From: Streptococcus pneumoniae
GTDB lineage: Bacteria; Bacillota; Bacilli; Lactobacillales; Streptococcaceae
Direction of reading: 5' to 3'
Length of the DNA: 64,000 nucleotides
Assembly: GCF_001096185.1 (NCBI RefSeq)
Contig: NZ_CRPU01000007.1
Location: 57,489-121,488, forward strand
Part shown: positions 58,301-64,000 of the stretch, piece by piece
Layout of the letters: every line of letters begins with the position of its first letter
Position numbering within the stretch: position 1 is the stretch's first letter
The notes under the pieces: generated by a model
Told to the model about the DNA's origin: nothing
Database searches by the model: none
Seen by the model: only the letters and a program-made list of their open reading frames with translations
Program-made: the position numbers and the translations under genes

Positions 58301-61300
58301 CATCTTTTCCAATTGTTACAGTGATTGGATTTCCGTTTTTACCTGGAATTTCTACCTTCGTTCCTGGTGGATATGTTGTTCCATCTGGTTTCTTCGGTGT
58401 TACCGTTACATCTCCAGTTTTCGGTTCTTGATCTAATTGTAGTGTTGGCACCTTTTTAGCCGGTGTTGTAATATCCACTGGTTGTGATGGTTTTTGATTT
58501 GGTTCTTTAATGATAGCTGTTCCTGGTACATCTCTTTCTGGTAAATCATTATTAGGAACTGTTCCTGTTCCATCATTTCCAATTGGTACAACGATTGGAT
58601 TTCCATCTTTACCTGGAATTGTTACCGTAGTTCCTGTAGGATAGTTTGAACCATCTATTTTCTTCGGTGTTACTGTGACATCTCCAGTGCTTGGATTTTG
58701 AGTCAACTCTACCGTTGGTGTCTTGCGAGCTGGTGTTGTTACAGCCACTGGTTGTGATGGTTCTTTATTTGGTTCGGTTACTACACCTTGTCCTGGTAAT
58801 TCTGCTTTTGGAAGTTTATCATTTGGTACTTCTCCAAAACCTTTTTCACCTATCGTTACTACTATTGTTGTTCCATTTTCACCTGGAATTTCTACCTTCG
58901 TATCTTTAGAGTAAAGTGTTCCGTCTGGTTTAGTTGGTGTTACTACTACATCACCATTATCCTTCTGAGTAATTCCTATCTTAGGAGTTTGTGTTGTAGC
59001 AACTTTTGGATTTGTTCCGTTTTTCTTTTCTTCCTCATCTGAAATTCCATCATTATCATCATCTTTATCTGTCACATCTGGATCTCCATCTCCATCTGTA
59101 TCACGTTGAATAATAACTGGAACTTCAACTCGAATTTCTTCATCACCATTCTTAACTTTAACTGGAATATTTACTTTAAGTTCTTCATCACTACCCCAAT
59201 TAGTTACACTTGGTGTTCCTGTTAATTTACCATCTTTATCAACACTTAATCCATTTACTGGGTTTTCTGTTGTAATTGTTGAACCGTCTTTATTCGGTGT
59301 TACAACTCTCGGTAATGTTGAAGGAACTTTTGTCTTCTCTGTAACTTTAGTTGGATCTGAAACTTTTGCAGTTAGGTTGTTTGCATTTTTCGGATCTGTT
59401 CCATTCGCTTTTTCAACCTCATCTGGAATTCCATCGTTATCATCATCTTTATCTGTAACATCTGGATCGCCGTCTCCATCTGTATCACGTTGGATTGTAA
59501 CTGTAACTGTCTTTTCTATTACTTCCGGTACTTCTTTTTTACCATTTTCTGTGAATTTTTCTACAACTTTAGTGACTTTAACCGGAATGTCGATAGGGCG
59601 TTCTTCTTCATCTTTACCCCAATTATTTACTGTTGGAGTTCCTTCTAGTTCACCTTTATCATTGACTTTTAGACCGTTCACTTGTCCTGTTCCATCTTTT
59701 GGATTTGTTACAATTGTTGAACCTTCTTTATTCGGTGTTACAACTTTTGTTGGAGTAACTGGAGTTTTCTCCTTCACTTTTTCTGGATTTGTAACTACTA
59801 CTTCTAAGTCATTTGCAGTTTTTGGATCTGTCCCATTTTTATCCTCTACAGTATCTGGAATTCCATCGTTATCATCATCTAAATCGTCAATATCAGGAGT
59901 TCCATCTCCATCTGTATCACGTTGGATTGTAACTGGAACTTTTACTATGATTTCTTTATCACCATTTTTTACTTTAACCGGAATTAAGATATTACGTTCT
60001 TCTTCGTCTTTTTTCCAATTATCTACTGTCGGTGTTCCTTCTAAGTTACCATCATTGTTGACTTTCAAGCCATTCATTGGATTTTCTGTCGTAATTGCTG
60101 AATTTGGCATATTCGGTGTGACAACTTTTGTTGGAGTAACTGGGCTTTTCTCTTTAACTTTAGTTGGTGCAGCAACTATTGCTGTTAGATTATCAGGAAC
60201 TTTTGGATTTGTTTTATTACTTTTCTCCACATCATCTGGAATGCCATCATTGTCATCATCTGTATCTAAAACATCTGGAATTCCATCTCCATCTGTATCA
60301 CGTTGGATTGTGACTGGAACATCAACATTAACAGTTTCCGTAACAGTTTCTTTACCATTTGCCGTTACTTTTTCAACATCTTTTGTAACTTTAACTGGAA
60401 TGTTGATAGTTTTTTCTTCATCATTGCCCCAATTATCCACTGTTGGAGTTCCTGTTAATTTACCTTCTTCATTAACTGTCAGTCCATTCACTTTTCCTGA
60501 ATTGTCTGGCGTAGTAGTTGTAATTGTTGCGCCTTTTTTATTTGGAGTGACAACTTCTTTTGGAGTGACTTCTTTTTTCTCCAACACTACATTTGGTTCT
60601 GTAACTTTCACACTTAGTCCGTCTGCAGTTTTTGAATCTGTTCCTTTTCTCTTTTCATCGTCATCTGAAATTCCATCGTTATCATCATCCAAATCGTCTA
60701 CATCTGCTATTCCGTCTCCATCTGTATCACGTTGGATTGTCACTGGAACATGTACCGTAACTTCCTCTTTTGGAGTTCCATCTTTTTCTCTCGTAATTTT
60801 AACAGGAATTGTGATATTGCGTTCTTCTTCTCCGCCAACCCAATCATTTACGGTTGGTGTTCCTTCTAATTTACCTTCTCCATTAACTTTCAATTCATTT
60901 ACTGGATTTTCTGTTGTAATTGTTGAACCTTCTTTATTTGGCGTTACAACTTTTGGTAAAGTCGTCGGTACTGGAGTTTTTTCTTTCACTTTAGCTGGAG
61001 CTGTAACGATTCCTGTCAGACCATTTGCTACTTTTGGATCTGTTCCATTTCTCTTTTCATCGTCATCTGAAATTCCATCGTTATCATCATCTGTATCTGT
61101 CACATCTGGATTGCCATCTCCGTCTGTATCGCGTTGGATTTTAACCGGTACACTTACATTAGCTTCTTCCGAATCCTTCTTAACTTTTACTGGGATAGTA
61201 ATATCACGTTCTTCTTCACCTTCACCCCAAGAGTCTACTTTTGGAGTTCCTGTTAAACTTCCATTATTATCAACGGTTAATCCATTTACAGAAGCTGGTG

Positions 61301-63926
61301 TTTCAATCGTTGATCCTGTCTTATTTGGTGTAACAACTCCTGGTTCAGTCACTTGTTTATTCTCAGTAACAGTAGATGGTTTTACTGCTCCTGTTAGACC
61401 ATATGAGGTTGGCTTGTCTGGTTTATCAAAAATCTTTGGATCTGTTCCCTTTGCCTTTTCTTCCTCATCCGTAATTTTGTCACCGTCATCATCTGGATCT
61501 GTAGTGTCTGGTTTTCCATCGCCATCTGTATCACGTAGAATTGTAACTGGTACGCTTACTGTGATTTCTTCAGTTCCATTTGTAACTTTCACCGGAATTG
61601 TGATAGCGCGTTTTTCTTCGTCTTTGCCCCAATTTTCTACTTTTGGCGTTCCTGTTAATTTACCTTCTCCATTAACTGTTAATCCATTCACTTCATCTGG
61701 CGTTGCAATCGTTGAACCCTCTTTATTTGGTGTGACAACTTTTTTAGAGTCAACTGCACGTTTCTCCAAAACTTCATTTGGTTTCGTAACTTCTGCTGTT
61801 AAATTCGTAGGTACAGTAATATTCACACTAACGTTATCTGTTGTTTTGTCTGGATATTCTACCACAACAACTGCAGAAACAGTTTGCCCGCCTTGGCTCG
61901 TATCTGGTGTCGTTAACCAACGATATTTTGTTCCTTGTGGAAGATCTTGTTTATTTCCAATACTATCTGCTGCATTAGGCGTTGAGTTTTTAGGTACCGT
62001 TTGGTCTTTTCCTACTGGGTTATACTTGTCATTTTGCCCTTTGACTACAATTTCAATAGTTTTTTCAGCCTTATTATCATTCTTATCATAAGCTGTAATC
62101 TTTACTTTTGTTACTCCTGGGGCTCCAGTTGGAGTTCCTACGATTTGATTATTTTCAAACTTCAATCCATCTGGTAATCCTGTGACTTCGATTGGAGTAT
62201 TTTCACGCATTCCAACTCCGCCATCGTTATCTTTAGCTGTTACTGGAATTGGCGTAATTTCCTCACGACTTGTAACTGTAGCTCCATTAGCTGAAATCGT
62301 TGGTGCTGTTCTATCACGTGGTGTTACATCAAATGAGAAAATCACCGGCTTAGCCTTGTTACCTGAATCGTCTGTTGCATTAAATAAAATCGTATTTTGC
62401 TTACCAACATCGTCTGCTACAGTTTTAATGGTTACTTCTAGAATTTTTTCTGTATCTGTTGTTTTTACATTCTTATATGTCACTGATCCAGAAGTTATTC
62501 TATTAAAATATTTTGTTAAAAATTCAGTACCTTCAAAAGTAACCTTTTTATCATCTCTTGCCGTCACTGTAAATGTTACAGTTTCCCCTTCTACTACCGT
62601 TACATTATTAGTCGATAGAGTTAAAACAGGTGGTTCATTATCCGGTTTTATTGCAGTTGCTTTTGCTGGTTCTGAATCATCACTCGTTCCATTTTTGGTG
62701 ATAGCTGTTACAACTGTTTCATTTTTTACTTTTTCAGCAGGGATTGTAATTTCACCTGTGTCTTCATTGATGTTGATTTCTGGATCATCTGAAATCCATT
62801 GATTAAATGGATTTTTTGTTCCTACTACTGTTTTTGGTGAATCATCTTCTCCTGTATAAGTAACCGTTATTTTATCTGCTTTTTCAGGGTCTTGTGGTTT
62901 TGCTGTTACAGATCCATCTTCTTTTGCTACTACTGTTGGAGTTGCTGGTTTTGGTGCTTTTGCAGTTTCTGATGCAGGATCTGAGTCAACACTATTGCCA
63001 TTTTTTGTGATGGCTGTTACTACGGTATTATCTCTCACCTTGTCAGCTGGAATTGTGATTGCACCTGTATTTGCATCAATAGTTACACCTGGATTATTCT
63101 CAATAGTCCATGTGTTATCATTTCCTTTATTACCTACTACCGTTACATTTGTTCCATCTTCGTCTTTATAAGTAACCGTAATTTTATCTGCTTTAGCTGA
63201 ATCTTGTGGTTTTGCTGTTACATCACCAGTGTTTGGTGCCGTTACAATTGGTTTTTCAGGTTTTGGTGCTTTTGCAGTTGCTGTTGCTGGAGTTGATTCA
63301 TCACTGTTTCCATTTGTTGTAACTGCTGTTACTTCTGTATTGTCTTTGACTTTATCAGCTGGAATTGTGATTGCACCTGTATTTGCATCAATTTGGACTT
63401 CTGGATTATTCGTAACAGTCCACGTTCCATTTTTTCCTTTATTTCCTTCAGCTGTCTTATTAGAACCATTTTCATCTGTATAGCTAACTTTAATTTTATC
63501 CACTTTATTTGAATCTTGTGGTTTAGCTGTTACAGACCCATCTTCATTTGCTGTTGCTAATGGAGCTTCTGGTGTTTTTGCCTTATCCTCTGTAACATGA
63601 ATAGGTGCATCTACAATAAATGTTCCACGTTCTGGAATAATGACTTCCACTTTACCATACACAGGTACATTTGGTGCTGTAGGTCTTGATACATCTGGAT
63701 CTTTAAACCAACGGTATGTTGTACCAGCAGGTAAGTCTTTTGTATTAGCAATACTATTAATAGCAGGTGGAACGACACCTTTATTAGTTGTTTGCTCTTT
63801 AGATACTGGTTTAAGATCATATTTAGCTGCTTCGTCTGGTTTCAACGGTAATACACCGATAATTGCATTTTCACCAGTTCTATAGCGTCTATATCCACCC
63901 TCTGTATATCCTCCATAAGCAAGGAA
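55350..63926 (-). pseudogene. Giant LPXTG cell-wall surface protein (adhesin-like), 5' end cut off by an IS
   Basis: 2858 codons remain. In order: a Rib-like domain (63830-63585); three Ig-like repeats of about 105 aa (63580-62640); an Ig/He_PIG-like region (62630-62080); a second Rib-like domain (62030-61810); seven modules of about 130-150 aa, each ending in an acidic DTDGDG calcium-binding stretch (61800-58995); twelve repeats of about 90 aa (58990-55690); a Pro/Thr linker; LPNTG (about 55440-55454), a hydrophobic segment and KKKED. No signal peptide or ribosome site is present. A TTG at 63845 is the only listed start and has no ribosome site. The frame stays open to 63944, inside the IS. 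If transcribed from elsewhere, only an unsecreted fragment would be made. Confidence 0.85.
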
Positions 63927-64000
63927 TGTACTGACCCCAAAAAGTTAGACAATTAATTTATCCGAAGGATTTAGTTCTGTATTGCACAGGACTGAGTCCT
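63927..64000 (-). mobile_element. IS3-family element, terminal inverted repeat and 3' end (partial)
   Basis: TGTACTGACCCCAAAAAG and TTAGACA form an IS150-group type terminal inverted repeat. The rest continues outside the window. It lies inside the adhesin coding sequence. Confidence 0.8.
63971..64000 (-). CDS. IS3-family transposase, C-terminal fragment
   Basis: Nine codons, RTQSCAIQN, then TAA (63971-63973). The YRTQS-like ending is typical of IS3-family OrfB transposases. It reads in the same direction as the adhesin; the stop and a further in-frame TAA (63945-63947) prevent a fusion. Confidence 0.55.
   Translation of the reverse strand, partial: RTQSCAIQN

Noticed and set aside
59377-62091. 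904-codon open frame on the plus strand opposite the adhesin
   Set aside because: It is antisense to a highly repetitive coding sequence. Its Ser/Pro/Val-rich, repetitive translation mirrors the sense-strand codon bias, and it has no ribosome site.
63843-63845. TTG as the true start of the giant adhesin
   Set aside because: No ribosome site precedes it, no signal peptide follows, and coding sequence continues upstream to the IS boundary.

Overview
The window is chromosomal DNA of a Mitis-group Streptococcus, close to S. pneumoniae or S. mitis. The evidence is the gene order aro operon, alpha-amylase, alaS, potABCD, murB, pst operon, hemW, which is the order I know from pneumococcus. It also holds pneumococcal BOX repeats (the boxA core matches the sequence used for BOX typing), low GC, and strong Shine-Dalgarno and sigma-A signals. 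Species cannot be settled from this alone.

Layout. 1-5391 (minus): an rRNA methyltransferase gene followed by aroD, aroE, aroB, aroC and tyrA (cut by the window edge), tightly packed as one operon. 5472-12246: an LTA-synthase-family sulfatase (plus), a small membrane peptide and an ABC exporter pair (minus), and a cytoplasmic alpha-amylase (plus) with a LacI-family operator over its -35. 12441-15795 (minus): alaS and a LURP-one-related gene under a T-box leader. 16244-21090 (minus): murB followed by potABCD for polyamine uptake, with a structured gap before potA.

About 21189-39213 is an essentially complete Tn916-family conjugative transposon of about 18.0 kb. It has int, xis, the regulatory genes orf8, orf7 and orf9, the orf6-type gene, tet(M) with its leader, and the conjugation module orf13 to orf24 with oriT. 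It sits between the terminator of a YhfC-type membrane protease gene and the murB promoter, so it breaks no gene.

39248-48265 holds acetolactate decarboxylase, a divergent MocR-type regulator, an amino-acid-binding lipoprotein, and the phosphate operon pstS-pstC-pstA-pstB-pstB-phoU (minus). 48951-55170 (minus) holds an RsmF-like methyltransferase, an inositol-monophosphatase family protein, UPF0223, Spx, a DUF1461 membrane protein, a NagD-like phosphatase, an acyl-ACP thioesterase and hemW.

55350-63926 is a very large LPXTG surface protein gene (at least 2858 codons). It has Rib-like and Ig-like domains, seven modules ending in DTDGDG calcium-binding repeats, and twelve repeats of about 90 residues. 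Its 5' part is cut off by an IS3-family element whose terminal repeat and transposase C-terminus fill the last 74 bases, so the copy is probably a disrupted adhesin.

Regulatory points: two genes (rRNA methyltransferase and hemW) appear to make leaderless mRNA with the same geometry; the T-box is supported by specifier, T-box sequence and terminator; the tet(M) leader has a clear promoter, a known 28-codon leader peptide and an extra 7-codon ORF; and the gap before potA can fold in two mutually exclusive ways.
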